Source: DATHTS01 sp041940425
GTDB taxonomy: Bacteria > Acidobacteriota > Blastocatellia > Pyrinomonadales > Pyrinomonadaceae
Direction of reading: 5' to 3'
Length of the DNA stretch: 64,000 nt
Assembly (NCBI GenBank): GCA_041940425.1
Contig: JBGTSF010000004.1
Span: forward strand, 1-64,000
Each line of letters starts with the position of its first letter. Within the stretch, counting starts at the first letter, position 1. The notes under the pieces were generated by a model, which worked only from the letters and a program-made list of their open reading frames with translations, made no database searches and had not been told where the DNA came from. Made by a program: the position numbers and the translations under genes. Below are positions 1 to 8,198 of the stretch, piece by piece.

Positions 1-2
1 CG

Positions 3-578
3 GATGTTACTTCGGTCAACAATGATAATCTGGTCGTTCAGTGGCTGCTCGATGCCGAACATGCGTTTGAGGCGAATATGGACGGTTTCCGGCAGTTTCG
101 GGATGAAACGCTCTATAATGAGAAAAACGATCCCGCGCCGGTCGCACCCGTTACGGTTCTGCCGCCGAATCCGGCTAATTTTACGACTTCGATCATTGAC
201 CGTCTGGTCAAACTCGTCGAACGCATCGAACTGGCGGACAAATACTCCGAGGAGATCGGCGCGCAACTGGACATTCTCGGCAAAGATTCCGAATCAATCG
301 CGCCGGAAAATTGGAAACCCGTCATCAAGGGCAAAGCCGTGCCGGGCGGCAAGATCGAAAGCACGTTCGTGCGCGGCGACTCCGGCGGCATCGTCTATGA
401 AATGCAGATCGGAACGGAAGATACCTGGACGGAAAAGGGACGATTCTTCAAAAGCCCCGCCCTGATTCCGGTCGGCGGCGTCCAGCCGCAAACCGTCCGC
501 CTGCGCGCCCGCTATCTTCTGAACGACGAACCCGTCGGCGCGTATTCCGACATCATCGAACTTGTTACGAATCCGTAA
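3..578 (+). CDS. Hypothetical protein, C-terminal part (5' truncated)
   Basis: The reading frame is open from the first bases of the window to a TAA at 576-578, so the start lies upstream and only about the last 191 residues are visible. I do not recognise the family. The visible part has a helical stretch containing VKLVERIELADKY and a C-terminal beta-rich segment (DSGGIVYEMQIG, then TVRLRARYLLNDEPVG and YSDIIELV). That end resembles the last strands of a fibronectin-III-like fold, as in proteins that analyse or decorate a substrate. An internal ATG at 78 exists, but upstream codons continue in frame with normal codon use, so it is unlikely to be the start. A strong terminator follows immediately. 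Coding status is well supported; function is unknown. Confidence 0.7.
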   Translation, partial: DVTSVNNDNLVVQWLLDAEHAFEANMDGFRQFRDETLYNEKNDPAPVAPVTVLPPNPANFTTSIIDRLVKLVERIELADKYSEEIGAQLDILGKDSESIAPENWKPVIKGKAVPGGKIESTFVRGDSGGIVYEMQIGTEDTWTEKGRFFKSPALIPVGGVQPQTVRLRARYLLNDEPVGAYSDIIELVTNP

Positions 579-619
579 AAAAAAAGGAGCGCGGGCAAGG
601 CTGCCCACGCTCCTTTTTA
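576..619. terminator. Bidirectional intrinsic terminator
   Basis: A run of A, a GC-rich stem (AGGAGCG, one mismatch, GGGCA; loop AGG; TGCCC, CGCTCCT) and a run of T form a hairpin usable from both strands. It separates the convergent genes ending at 578 (+) and 620 (-). Confidence 0.85.
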
Positions 620-2035
620 TTATTCTTCTTCAACCAGATCGAGCGGAATTCTTTCCGAAAGCATATTCCGCGTCGTGATCAGACCGACCCAGATCAAAAG
701 CGCGACCGAAGCGACCGCCCAGCCGATATTGGCGAGCAGATTTTCTTCTAAAACGACACCGAACAAAATTGCCGGAAATGCGAGAAGCGCGATCTTGAGC
801 GCGGTCTTTTTGGAATTTTCCAGAGTTTCGAGCATATTGACGCGGCTGATCTCCAAATCCATATAATCTTCGTCGTCGTTGAGCCGCGTAAAATAATCCG
901 TCTCGTTGCGCGTCCAACGCCGCAAGGCTTTGTTTTCCGCCAGACGATTGGCGGAAGCAAAATGATGGATGACGTGCGCGATCTTGCCTTCGCGGAGAGC
1001 GATTTCCGCCAGCCCGCGCACAGAACGGAAATTTTCTTCGATGGCATCAATCGCTTTTTGAAAAACAATTCTTGCGCGTCGCAGATCGCCGAATTGAAAA
1101 TATGTCTCGCCCAGACGGGAAAGTAATTCGCCGTCAGCGTTTGAACGCTTTTCCGCCAGACGAAGCGCGGCAAAGGCTTTTTTCTGCAGTTTCGGATTTC
1201 GTTCACTACTCGCAAACGAATGCAGACACCGCGCGAATTCAAACAGAATCCAGCCGTCTTTCGGTTTTAAAACCAGTGCGCGGCGAAACGCTTCGAGTGC
1301 CTGCAAAAGATAACCCGAAAGCCGCAGTTCATTTGCCAGAACGCGCAAATCTTCGACCTTTTCCTCTTCTTCGACACTCAATTCGTTTTTGTTTTTTCGA
1401 TTTTTCAAAAGATGTTTTTCAAACGAATTTTCCAAAACGTCCGCCGAAGGAATTCTGGCGAATTCGGCTTTCATCAGAGTTTCTTTCGGCTCGGCTAAAT
1501 AATCGCGAAGTTCAATGGAACGGTTATCGAGAACATTTTCCGACAAAAGCGGAAAGATAGCGTGGATCATCCGGCGGTATTCTTCGCCGCCCGACGCGAA
1601 AACGAATTGCAAGCCCTTGCCTTTGATCGAAGTGCGGTAACGGTAAAAAACATTTCCGCCGCGTTTGAGTGCGCGAAGCGCGTGGGTTTCGACCTGTTCG
1701 ATCTCGCCGATCTTCAGACGAAACCGCGAATTGTTCAGATTCGCCCAAAAGCGCGGCAAAATTCCCGTCCGCGTGATTCGTTTCCCGTCAAACGTGATTC
1801 GATCAGTCCACATCAAAAACGGGAAGATCAGCCATCCGAAACCGAACAGCAAAATTCCCCAAGCATCGTATTCGAGATAAAAAAGCAGACCGGAAAAAAA
1901 TGTCGTCAGAAACAACGCGGCAAAATAGCTGTTCGGCGCGACGCGGATCGCTACCGGCGTTTCCCTGATAAATATTTCGGCGGAAGTTTCCTTTTCAGAA
2001 AGCTCCGCGTTTTTTGCGGCGGCTAGTTCGCTCAA
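620..2035 (-). CDS. Membrane protein with central TPR domain
   Basis: A 471-residue protein. Two hydrophobic segments at about residues 37-54 and 58-75 and two more at about 411-430 and 435-454 flank a soluble region. The soluble region begins with a PH-like or DUF-like stretch around residues 78-165, then has a charged linker and TPR-like helices from about 225 to 350 (for example YLLQALEAFRRALVLKP). The start is TTG, preceded by GGAG at a spacing of 8; no in-frame ATG lies nearby. TPRs normally mediate protein contacts, so a scaffold in the inner membrane is plausible. No catalytic motif is visible and there are no close co-directional partners. Confidence 0.75.
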   Translation of the reverse strand: MSELAAAKNAELSEKETSAEIFIRETPVAIRVAPNSYFAALFLTTFFSGLLFYLEYDAWGILLFGFGWLIFPFLMWTDRITFDGKRITRTGILPRFWANLNNSRFRLKIGEIEQVETHALRALKRGGNVFYRYRTSIKGKGLQFVFASGGEEYRRMIHAIFPLLSENVLDNRSIELRDYLAEPKETLMKAEFARIPSADVLENSFEKHLLKNRKNKNELSVEEEEKVEDLRVLANELRLSGYLLQALEAFRRALVLKPKDGWILFEFARCLHSFASSERNPKLQKKAFAALRLAEKRSNADGELLSRLGETYFQFGDLRRARIVFQKAIDAIEENFRSVRGLAEIALREGKIAHVIHHFASANRLAENKALRRWTRNETDYFTRLNDDEDYMDLEISRVNMLETLENSKKTALKIALLAFPAILFGVVLEENLLANIGWAVASVALLIWVGLITTRNMLSERIPLDLVEEE

Positions 2036-2120
2036 TAAAAAATCTCCAATCGTCCAAAGTTATATTTATACAAATAACCAATCGTAAAGGATTTTTCAAA
2101 TTTCAATAGTTCTGCCGTTG

Positions 2121-2163
2121 AAAAAACGCCGAATTGCACATTGGCAATTCGGCGTTTTTTTTT
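2121..2163. terminator. Intrinsic terminator, perfect 13-bp stem
   Basis: AACGCCGAATTGC and its exact complement flank a 6-base loop, with A-run on one side and T-run on the other. On the minus strand it would end transcription from the TPR gene at 2448-3296, although it lies about 290 bases past that stop, beyond the palindromic element. Confidence 0.75.
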
Positions 2164-2171
2164 AGATACAA

Positions 2172-2415
2172 TCTCAAAATAACAAAATAAATTATCGCGT
2201 AGCGATTTTATGAATTTAGCCGTGTAATTTATTGCACGGCACGGAACGATTCGAGGAAAATGTTTCGCGTCGCGTCAGCGACGGCTGATAATTGTTGGCG
2301 AATAATTCATTTGTCGCTGACGCGACAGAAATAATATTTCTTTAATTTGACCGTGCAATAAATTACACGGCTAAATTCATAATGCCGCTAACGCGGCAGA
2401 AAAACTATTTTGAGA
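2172..2415. repeat. Composite palindromic element (MITE-like), 244 bp
   Basis: Nested inverted repeats. The outermost ends are TCTCAAAATA at 2172-2181 and its complement at 2406-2415. Perfect 32-base arms follow at 2208-2239 and 2351-2382, containing GTGTAATTTATTGCACGG. Perfect 14-base arms lie at 2269-2282 and 2313-2326 (GTCGCGTCAGCGAC and complement). Small hairpins such as TGCCGCTAACGCGGCA sit just outside the 32-base arms. There is no ORF inside, and no clear target-site duplication is visible. This fills most of the 412-base gap between the genes ending at 2035 and 2448. Confidence 0.75.
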
Positions 2416-2447
2416 AAGCTTTTATAAAAAAATTTTATAAAAAAAAA

Positions 2448-3296
2448 CTAACCGAGACCGAACGGCGATTCGGGCGCGGGTTCCTGAATTTCCTTCGCTT
2501 TTTCGGGATTCAATTCTTCGAGTTTAGCTTTGGCGTCGCGGGCGGTCTGCGTCATCGGGATCGGTTTGCCTTCCGCGTCTTTCGCTTCGCTTGCTGTTTT
2601 GGCGATCTCGTAATAAAGGTTTACCGCTTCTTCGGTTTTGCCTTGTTTTTGATAAATTTGCGCGAGTTCGAATTTGATCGTGTCTTTGGCGACAACCGGA
2701 TTTTCCATCGCCGCAAGTTCCTGATAAAGCGCGGCGGCTTCGTCCGTTTTGCCTTCGCCGGCTTTTGCCTGGGCAAGCGCGAATTTGGAAAGTTTCCCGA
2801 CTTCGCCGTTTGAACCGGCTAGAGCTTCGAGTTCGGAAACGGCGGCGGCGCGGTCAATCGCAAGTTTATTGACGGCGATGAAATATTTCGCTTTTGTTTC
2901 GTGCGGATCGCCGAATTTGTCAACGACCGTCTGAAATTCGGCGATGGCGGCTTCGGCGCGTTCTTTTTCCGTCTTGAAAGTTTTCTGCGTCGAGCCTTCA
3001 GGCAGCGGCGAATCTGTTACGGGTGCTTGCGAAGTCTCGATCGCCTTTCCGAGCGCGGCTTGCGCGGCGTTATTCGTCCGGCGATTCCACGCATAATATA
3101 TGCCGACGAGGATGACCAAAACGGCGACTGCGGCGAGCGCATACATTATCGTTCTGCCTTTGCCTTCAAACTTTTTGCCGATCTCTTCGACCTGCGCGCT
3201 GACGTTTTTTTGAAAATCGTCGCGGTAAGGTTTTTTGTTTTTCGGTTCTTCAGCCGGAATTTCCGGTTCTGTAAATCTTCTCTTTTTTCTAGCCAT
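2448..3296 (-). CDS. Membrane-anchored TPR protein, YfgM-like
   Basis: A 282-residue protein with a lysine-rich cytoplasmic N-terminus, one membrane segment at about residues 50-69 (MYALAAVAVLVILVGIYYAW) and an exported helical repeat region to about residue 270. The arrangement matches the TPR_21/YfgM class, which in proteobacteria assists periplasmic chaperones and envelope protein assembly. Helical repeats such as EAAALYQELAAMENP and EEAVNLYYEIAKTA support this. The tail is proline/glutamate rich. It is a single-gene unit facing away from the ECF sigma gene at 3.5 kb. The family call is moderate; a direct role is not shown by context. Confidence 0.75.
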   Translation of the reverse strand: MARKKRRFTEPEIPAEEPKNKKPYRDDFQKNVSAQVEEIGKKFEGKGRTIMYALAAVAVLVILVGIYYAWNRRTNNAAQAALGKAIETSQAPVTDSPLPEGSTQKTFKTEKERAEAAIAEFQTVVDKFGDPHETKAKYFIAVNKLAIDRAAAVSELEALAGSNGEVGKLSKFALAQAKAGEGKTDEAAALYQELAAMENPVVAKDTIKFELAQIYQKQGKTEEAVNLYYEIAKTASEAKDAEGKPIPMTQTARDAKAKLEELNPEKAKEIQEPAPESPFGLG

Positions 3297-3559
3297 TTTT
3301 TAATAATTGCAATAATTTTGCATCTAATCGTTGTATAATTGTCCAAAATGATGTTTTTTGGAAACGTTAAATTTATCGCAAAATAAGGGGTTCTGACAAG
3401 TTAGAAAGCAAATTTTAGGAGTTTTGGAAGGTTTTTGAAAAAATTTTTATTTTTTCGGGAACAATTTTGAGCGAACGGTGTCTAAAGGAACAGTTCGCGG
3501 GCGGAAAGCGGATGAGCAGTTGGAAATTTTCTCTATTTGAGAACGAAGAGAGGCGGGGA

Positions 3560-4213
3560 ATGTTCTTCAGCAAGTCAATAACGATTGACCGGGAAGATAT
3601 CGGAAATGTCGCATTGACGGCGACACAAATGCCCGTTCGTTCGATTGCCGAGGAAGAGTTCATTGAAAAATTAAAATCCGGCGACGCCGCCGCCTTTGAC
3701 ACGCTCGTTAAGCGCTATTCCGACGATCTCTACGGTTTGCTTTACCGCCTGACCGAGGACGCGGAAGAAGCAGGCGATCTTTTGCAGGAAACTTTTTTGA
3801 GCGCGTTAAAAGCGATCAATAAATTTCGCGGCGAAGCGGATTTGAAAACGTGGCTGTTCCGCATAGCGATCAACGAATCGCGCAACCGTCACCGCTGGTG
3901 GAAACGGCGAAAAAAGGAAAAGACCTTTTCGCTCGACGCGCCGGTCGGCGAAAGCGAAACGCCGTTCAGCGAAACGATGCGCGGCGATTCGGTTACGCCG
4001 GAAGAAAACGCTCTGCGGCTCGAACGCGAAAAACTTTTGATAAACGCTCTGATGCAATTGCCCGACATTTTCCGCGAAGCGATCATTTTGTGCGACATCG
4101 AAGGTTTCAGTTACGAAGAGATTGCGCAAACACTGGAAATAAATATCGGAACGGTAAAATCCCGAATCGCGCGCGGACGCGAAGAGTTGAGAAAGAGATT
4201 GGAAGGTATTTGA
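3560..4213 (+). CDS. ECF sigma factor (RpoE-like)
   Basis: A group-4 sigma-70 factor of about 217 residues. Region 2 is clear (FDTLVKRYSDDLYGLLYRLT, then DLLQETFLSALKAINKFRG and LKTWLFRIAINESRNRHR), as is region 4 with its helix-turn-helix (LPDIFREAIILCDIEGFSYE, then INIGTVKSRIARGREELRKR). The frame is open further up to a TTG at 3467 and an ATG at 3512. I prefer ATG 3560, which has GAGAGG/GGGG immediately upstream and leaves a normal-length protein. It is followed after about 415 bases by a zinc-finger anti-sigma gene, so the two probably form a sigma/anti-sigma pair sensing envelope or oxidative conditions. Confidence 0.88.
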   Translation: MFFSKSITIDREDIGNVALTATQMPVRSIAEEEFIEKLKSGDAAAFDTLVKRYSDDLYGLLYRLTEDAEEAGDLLQETFLSALKAINKFRGEADLKTWLFRIAINESRNRHRWWKRRKKEKTFSLDAPVGESETPFSETMRGDSVTPEENALRLEREKLLINALMQLPDIFREAIILCDIEGFSYEEIAQTLEINIGTVKSRIARGREELRKRLEGI

Positions 4214-4222
4214 AAATTTTGT

Positions 4223-4288
4223 AGATGTCAGATGTCGGATGCTAGATGTCAGTTTTTACTAATATCTAACATCTGACATCTGACATCT
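4223..4288. repeat. Inverted heptad-repeat element, GATGTCA type
   Basis: The left arm 4223-4252 reads as successive 7-mers GATGTCA, GATGTCG, GATGCTA, GATGTCA. The right arm 4263-4288 is ATCTAAC, ATCTGAC, ATCTGAC, ATCT, largely the reverse complement. It begins ten bases after the sigma gene stop and could fold as a long imperfect hairpin. Confidence 0.8.
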
Positions 4289-4555
4289 TCACTTTAGCGA
4301 ATAATTGACTCGCCCCGGTTTCACTTGTAAAACCAAAAAAATCGGTGCCAAACGAAAAGGGTCAAAGTGACAAACTAGTTTCCAGGTTTTTTATTTGCGA
4401 AACAGGTTTTTCCGGCAAGTATTTGAAATAGACCAGCAAACAACAACAAAAATTGCCGCATCAGCCGAAACGCTTTTGAAAAACCCGAAACAAATCTGTT
4501 GTTTTCTTGAAGCTTTCAGGAAAACAGCCGGGGTCAGTCAGTTATTCGCTGAAAC
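4289..4555. other. Non-coding spacer, no recognised feature
   Basis: AT-rich spacer between two heptad-repeat elements inside the sigma to anti-sigma gap. I see no credible gene, RNA or promoter consensus here. A short open frame from 4395 has no ribosome-binding site and runs into the next repeat. Confidence 0.5.
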
Positions 4556-4622
4556 CAGATGCCAGATGCTAGATGTCAGATGTTAGACAAAACCGACATC
4601 TGACATCTAGCATCTGGCATCT
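4556..4622. repeat. Inverted heptad-repeat element ending at the anti-sigma start
   Basis: The left arm 4556-4587 has 7-mers GATGCCA, GATGCTA, GATGTCA, GATGTTA. The right arm 4595-4622 is its exact complement over about 26 bases, with a loop of roughly 12. The right arm ends six bases before the ATG at 4629, so the hairpin occupies the ribosome-binding region of the anti-sigma gene. Confidence 0.85.
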
Positions 4623-4628
4623 AAAAAA

Positions 4629-5441
4629 ATGAATTGCGAAAATTTTAAATTTGATCTCTCGATTTACGCGGACGATGTTTTAAGCGAAACGGAACGCGCG
4701 GCGGTCGAACTGCATCTTGCCGAATGCCCGCTCTGCCGGCAGAAACGGGATGATTATTTAGCGATTCGACAAAATCTTCGTTCGCTTAATCGTCCCGCCG
4801 TTTCCGCCGAATTGCTGAATTCCGTCAGAAGCGCGGTTTCCGGCGAACTCCAAACGACGGAAACCACTCCGATCGTTCTGCTTTCGGACGGCGTTCAAAA
4901 TTGGTTTAAAATGCGGTTTATGCCTTACAGTATCGGCACAGCCGCTTCTCTGATTTTAGGAATTTCACTGCTTTGGGCGATTCTGGCGGGCGATTTTAGC
5001 AGAAATATAGACAATATCGCCCTCTACGAAAATCAAAATACGGGAATTTTACTGGCGAACGCCAATCCCAAAGGCGGCAATTTATCGGCTGACGGACTTC
5101 CGCCGTCGGTTCTGCCGATTTCCGACGCGACCCCCTCGATCAATCCGTCCGGCGCGCTGGTCGCCGTCAGCAATTCGCTGATGCGCGGAAAAATGAAAGA
5201 CGAAGAAGTCGTTGTCGTCGCAGACGTTTTCAGCAACGGCTTGGCGCAGATCGCCGAGGTCGTCGAGCCGACAAACAATTGGAAAACCGTCAACGAACTT
5301 GAAAAAGCTCTCGAAACCGATCCCGATTTCGCGCCGTTCGTTCCTTCGAAAGCCGATCACCGCTCGGACACGGTGCGCGTGATCCTGAAAATTCAGCGTG
5401 TTGATATTGACGTTGACGCGAAATCTCCGAAAAGAAAATAA
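4629..5441 (+). CDS. Membrane anti-sigma factor, zf-HC2 type
   Basis: A 270-residue protein. The N-terminal zinc-binding anti-sigma module has His29, Cys33 and Cys36 in HLAECPLC, with an extra Cys3. One membrane segment lies at about residues 101-120 (SIGTAASLILGISLLWAILA), followed by an exported C-terminal region of about 150 residues. Family knowledge: such proteins hold a cognate ECF sigma at the membrane and release it on a signal. The ECF gene 415 bases upstream on the same strand is the obvious partner. The start ATG at 4629 has no Shine-Dalgarno, because the preceding bases belong to a heptad-repeat hairpin. The exported domain is not one I recognise. Confidence 0.82.
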   Translation: MNCENFKFDLSIYADDVLSETERAAVELHLAECPLCRQKRDDYLAIRQNLRSLNRPAVSAELLNSVRSAVSGELQTTETTPIVLLSDGVQNWFKMRFMPYSIGTAASLILGISLLWAILAGDFSRNIDNIALYENQNTGILLANANPKGGNLSADGLPPSVLPISDATPSINPSGALVAVSNSLMRGKMKDEEVVVVADVFSNGLAQIAEVVEPTNNWKTVNELEKALETDPDFAPFVPSKADHRSDTVRVILKIQRVDIDVDAKSPKRK

Positions 5442-5526
5442 TTTCGGAGATTTCAATAAACAAAATTCATCACCTCATTTCCAATCTTGCTCATCCATCT
5501 TAAAAATTGATAAAACTTAAATTAAG

Positions 5527-6738
5527 ATGAGTGAGCAAAATTTTTTTTCAACCGATTTTAGAAAACTATTTAACACCGCCGAAAAAACCGCCTCCGATTT
5601 TTTTGAAAGCGTTGCGGAAACGTTTATCGGCAAAGCCGAAACCTTGCGCGACGGCACGGAATACGATCCGGTAAAGCTCCCGCGTGACCTGGCGGCGCAC
5701 CGCTGCGCGCAGACCGAGTGGTGGTATTACACCGGGCACGCCGAAACCGATTCGGGAAAAGAATTCGGTTTCGAACTCGTTTTTTTCAAACGCCGCACCG
5801 ATCTCGACAAATTCAGTCTCGTTCCGCTTCGTCTTTTCGGAAACCCGATCTATTTCGCGCATTTCGCCGTTACGGATCACGAAGCTGAAAATTTCCGCTA
5901 CGCGCACCGCAAAAGTTCGAACGGATTTTTCGATCCGCCCGCTTCGGCAAGCGAGAAACATTTTTATCTCCGGCTGGGCGATTGGTCTGTGCGCGAATCG
6001 CACGGTTCGCATATTTTGCGGGCGACGATCGGCGAATCGTTCGTTTTCGAAGCCACCTTGAAACCGAAAAAAAAGCCGGTGCTGAACGGCATCGCCAAAG
6101 ACGGCGTTTCGTTCAAGGACGAAGGCGAAGCGTCGCGTTATTTTTCCTTTACGCGAATGGAAATGGAGGGCGACATTATCCGTAACGGCGAAACCGAGCA
6201 TTTTAATGGTTCGGCTTGGATGGACAGAGAATTCGGCACCTGGACGCCGACCGAAAATCAGAAGGGCTGGGATTGGTTTTCGGTTCAGCTCGATAACGAA
6301 ACCGAATTGATGTGCTACCAGCTCAGAAGCGGAACAAACGCCGTATCGCCGTTTTCGAGCGGAACTTTTGTAGAAAAATCGGGCGAGTTTACGCCGCTGT
6401 CCAAGGAAGATTTTCAGATCGAACCGACCGGTTACTGGAAAAGCCACCGCTCAAAAGCGACTTATCCGAGCGGCTGGCGGCTTTTAGTTCCGAAATTCGG
6501 GATTGATCTGATCGTTACGCCGGTTATCGAAGACCAGGAACTCGACACGCGCGGCACAACGATGATCGTCTATTGGGAAGGCGCGTGCGCGGTTTCGGGA
6601 ACTGTAAAAAACGAAAAAACGAGCGGTCGCGCCTATGTCGAACTCGTCGGCTACGACCGTTCGCACGACCAGCCGAACCTTGCGCATTTTCTGATGGGAA
6701 ACCAATTTGAATTTCCTCCAAGGTCGTTTTTCGGATAA
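5527..6738 (+). CDS. CrtC/AttH-like lipocalin-domain protein
   Basis: A 403-residue protein with the hallmarks of the carotenoid 1,2-hydratase/AttH superfamily: an N-terminal TEWWYYTGHAE motif at about residues 65-76, and a mid-protein AWMDREFGTWTP followed by GWDWFSVQLDN. Two lipocalin-like beta-barrels are expected. There is no obvious signal peptide, and the first 50 residues are polar. Known members include a carotenoid hydratase and secreted proteins of unknown activity. No carotenoid genes are near, so I would not call it CrtC. It stands alone after the sigma/anti-sigma pair and may be read through from it. Confidence 0.8.
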   Translation: MSEQNFFSTDFRKLFNTAEKTASDFFESVAETFIGKAETLRDGTEYDPVKLPRDLAAHRCAQTEWWYYTGHAETDSGKEFGFELVFFKRRTDLDKFSLVPLRLFGNPIYFAHFAVTDHEAENFRYAHRKSSNGFFDPPASASEKHFYLRLGDWSVRESHGSHILRATIGESFVFEATLKPKKKPVLNGIAKDGVSFKDEGEASRYFSFTRMEMEGDIIRNGETEHFNGSAWMDREFGTWTPTENQKGWDWFSVQLDNETELMCYQLRSGTNAVSPFSSGTFVEKSGEFTPLSKEDFQIEPTGYWKSHRSKATYPSGWRLLVPKFGIDLIVTPVIEDQELDTRGTTMIVYWEGACAVSGTVKNEKTSGRAYVELVGYDRSHDQPNLAHFLMGNQFEFPPRSFFG

Positions 6739-6786
6739 AAAATAAAAGCCCGCACATTAATAAAGCGGTCTTCTGGATTTTTGAAA

Positions 6787-8175
6787 TTATTTGATTATCT
6801 GATACAGCTCGTCGGCGACCTTGGTATCAATTTCTTTGAGCGCGTTGTATTGTTCCCACGCCAGATCTTTTTTCCCGTTGATAAAATAAATCGCTCCCAG
6901 ATTGTAGCGCGCCCGTGCGAAACGCGGGCTGAGTTCGATCGTTTTCCGATACGCCTCGATTGCTCCCGGATCGTTGCCGGAAAATGCGTAGGCGTTTCCC
7001 AATAGATAGAATCCGTCCGAGTAATCTGGATTTTCACGCGTAAATTCGATCAGTCCGATAATCGCTTTTTTGAAATAATCTTTTGCCGCCGCGGGCTGTT
7101 TCAGTTTGTCGTAAGCAAAACCGAGATAAAAATTCGTTTCGCCGTCGCCGGGCTTCATCTTTAAAGCGTCGTTACAGGTTTTGATCGCCTGCTGGTAAAG
7201 CTTCATATCGTTGTAGGCGCGGCAGAGATTCGTAAAGCCCATATATTGATCGGGAGCGAGTTCGACCGCCTTCTGTCCGGCAGAGATCGCCTGCGGAAAT
7301 TCCTCGGCGAGCGAATGATACCAGCTCAGATTGCTATACATTATTCCGTCATTCGGAAAAACTTTTAACCCTTTCTGCATCGTTTCAACCGCTTTTTTAT
7401 ACAACCCTTTACTGCGATAAATTTCCGAGAGATTATTGTATGAATTGATGATCTTCGGGTTTCCCAATATCGAGCGTTCATAGGCGTCAATCGCCTGTTC
7501 CGGCTGTCTTTGTTTTTGCAGCGCGTCGGCTATCAAAAACCACGCTTCGCCGATAAACTGCGTATTTTTCTTTACCGCATCAGCCGCCGCGCCCGCCTGT
7601 TCCGAAGTGTTGCCGAGATTGTAATGCGATTCGGCGATGTAATAAGCGATGTCGCCGCTGTATTGCGGATTTTTTTGAACTACTTGTTTGAAAGTCGCCA
7701 GCGCGTTGTTGTAATCGCCTTTCGTGCGGTAAATGTCGCCGATCGCCGCGAGCAAATTTATCTCGTTCGGATTTTCCTGCAGAACCTTCTGCGCATCGCT
7801 CAAAGCGGCATCGTAATTTCCTTTTTGATATAAAACATACCAGCGGACTTTATAAATATCCAAAGGCGAATAACCCTGATTAAAAGCCGTGTTGAGTTCG
7901 GTTAGCGAGAGATCGTATTCCTTTAAATAATAATGCGCGTAACCTTTCCAGTAATGCGCGACGGGAAGCGCGGGGACGAGCGAGATGGCTTCGGCGTATT
8001 TGTTGATCGCTCCGCGGTAATCTCTCCGGTTAAAAAGATTGTTGCCGTCCTTGACCAGATTTTCGGCTTTTCGGACATCTCTTCTGGATTGGGCGTTGAC
8101 ATTCCCGCCCAAAAACGAAATTCCGAAAATTAATGAAACAACGATTGTTAAATTGATAATTTTTTTATTAAACAT
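6787..8175 (-). CDS. Secreted TPR-repeat protein
   Basis: A 462-residue protein with a signal peptide (residues 1-28, ending near GGNVNAQ) followed almost entirely by tetratricopeptide repeats of the ALP.A.Y..G type (NNLFNRRDYRGAINKYAEAI, AIDAYERSILGNPKIINSYN, AIEAYRKTIELSPRFARARY). The stop lies near residue 462 without a further domain. It starts 23 bases after the Ser/Thr kinase gene on the same strand, so the two are probably co-transcribed. The protein likely acts as an exported or periplasmic interaction scaffold. No enzymatic motif is present. Confidence 0.85.
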   Translation of the reverse strand: MFNKKIINLTIVVSLIFGISFLGGNVNAQSRRDVRKAENLVKDGNNLFNRRDYRGAINKYAEAISLVPALPVAHYWKGYAHYYLKEYDLSLTELNTAFNQGYSPLDIYKVRWYVLYQKGNYDAALSDAQKVLQENPNEINLLAAIGDIYRTKGDYNNALATFKQVVQKNPQYSGDIAYYIAESHYNLGNTSEQAGAAADAVKKNTQFIGEAWFLIADALQKQRQPEQAIDAYERSILGNPKIINSYNNLSEIYRSKGLYKKAVETMQKGLKVFPNDGIMYSNLSWYHSLAEEFPQAISAGQKAVELAPDQYMGFTNLCRAYNDMKLYQQAIKTCNDALKMKPGDGETNFYLGFAYDKLKQPAAAKDYFKKAIIGLIEFTRENPDYSDGFYLLGNAYAFSGNDPGAIEAYRKTIELSPRFARARYNLGAIYFINGKKDLAWEQYNALKEIDTKVADELYQIIK

Positions 8176-8198
8176 CTTTTCTTATCTCCTTTAACATT

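Noticed and set aside
2172..2415. Riboswitch or structured RNA
   Set aside because: Perfect nested DNA symmetry with terminal repeats fits a mobile element better; it lies downstream of a gene, not in a leader.
4223..4622. CRISPR array
   Set aside because: Repeat units are 7 bases with no unique spacers, arms face each other, and no cas genes are present.
5566..6447. 293-residue minus-strand open frame
   Set aside because: It is antisense to the CrtC-like gene, has Arg-rich, Phe-rich composition typical of a shadow frame and no ribosome site.
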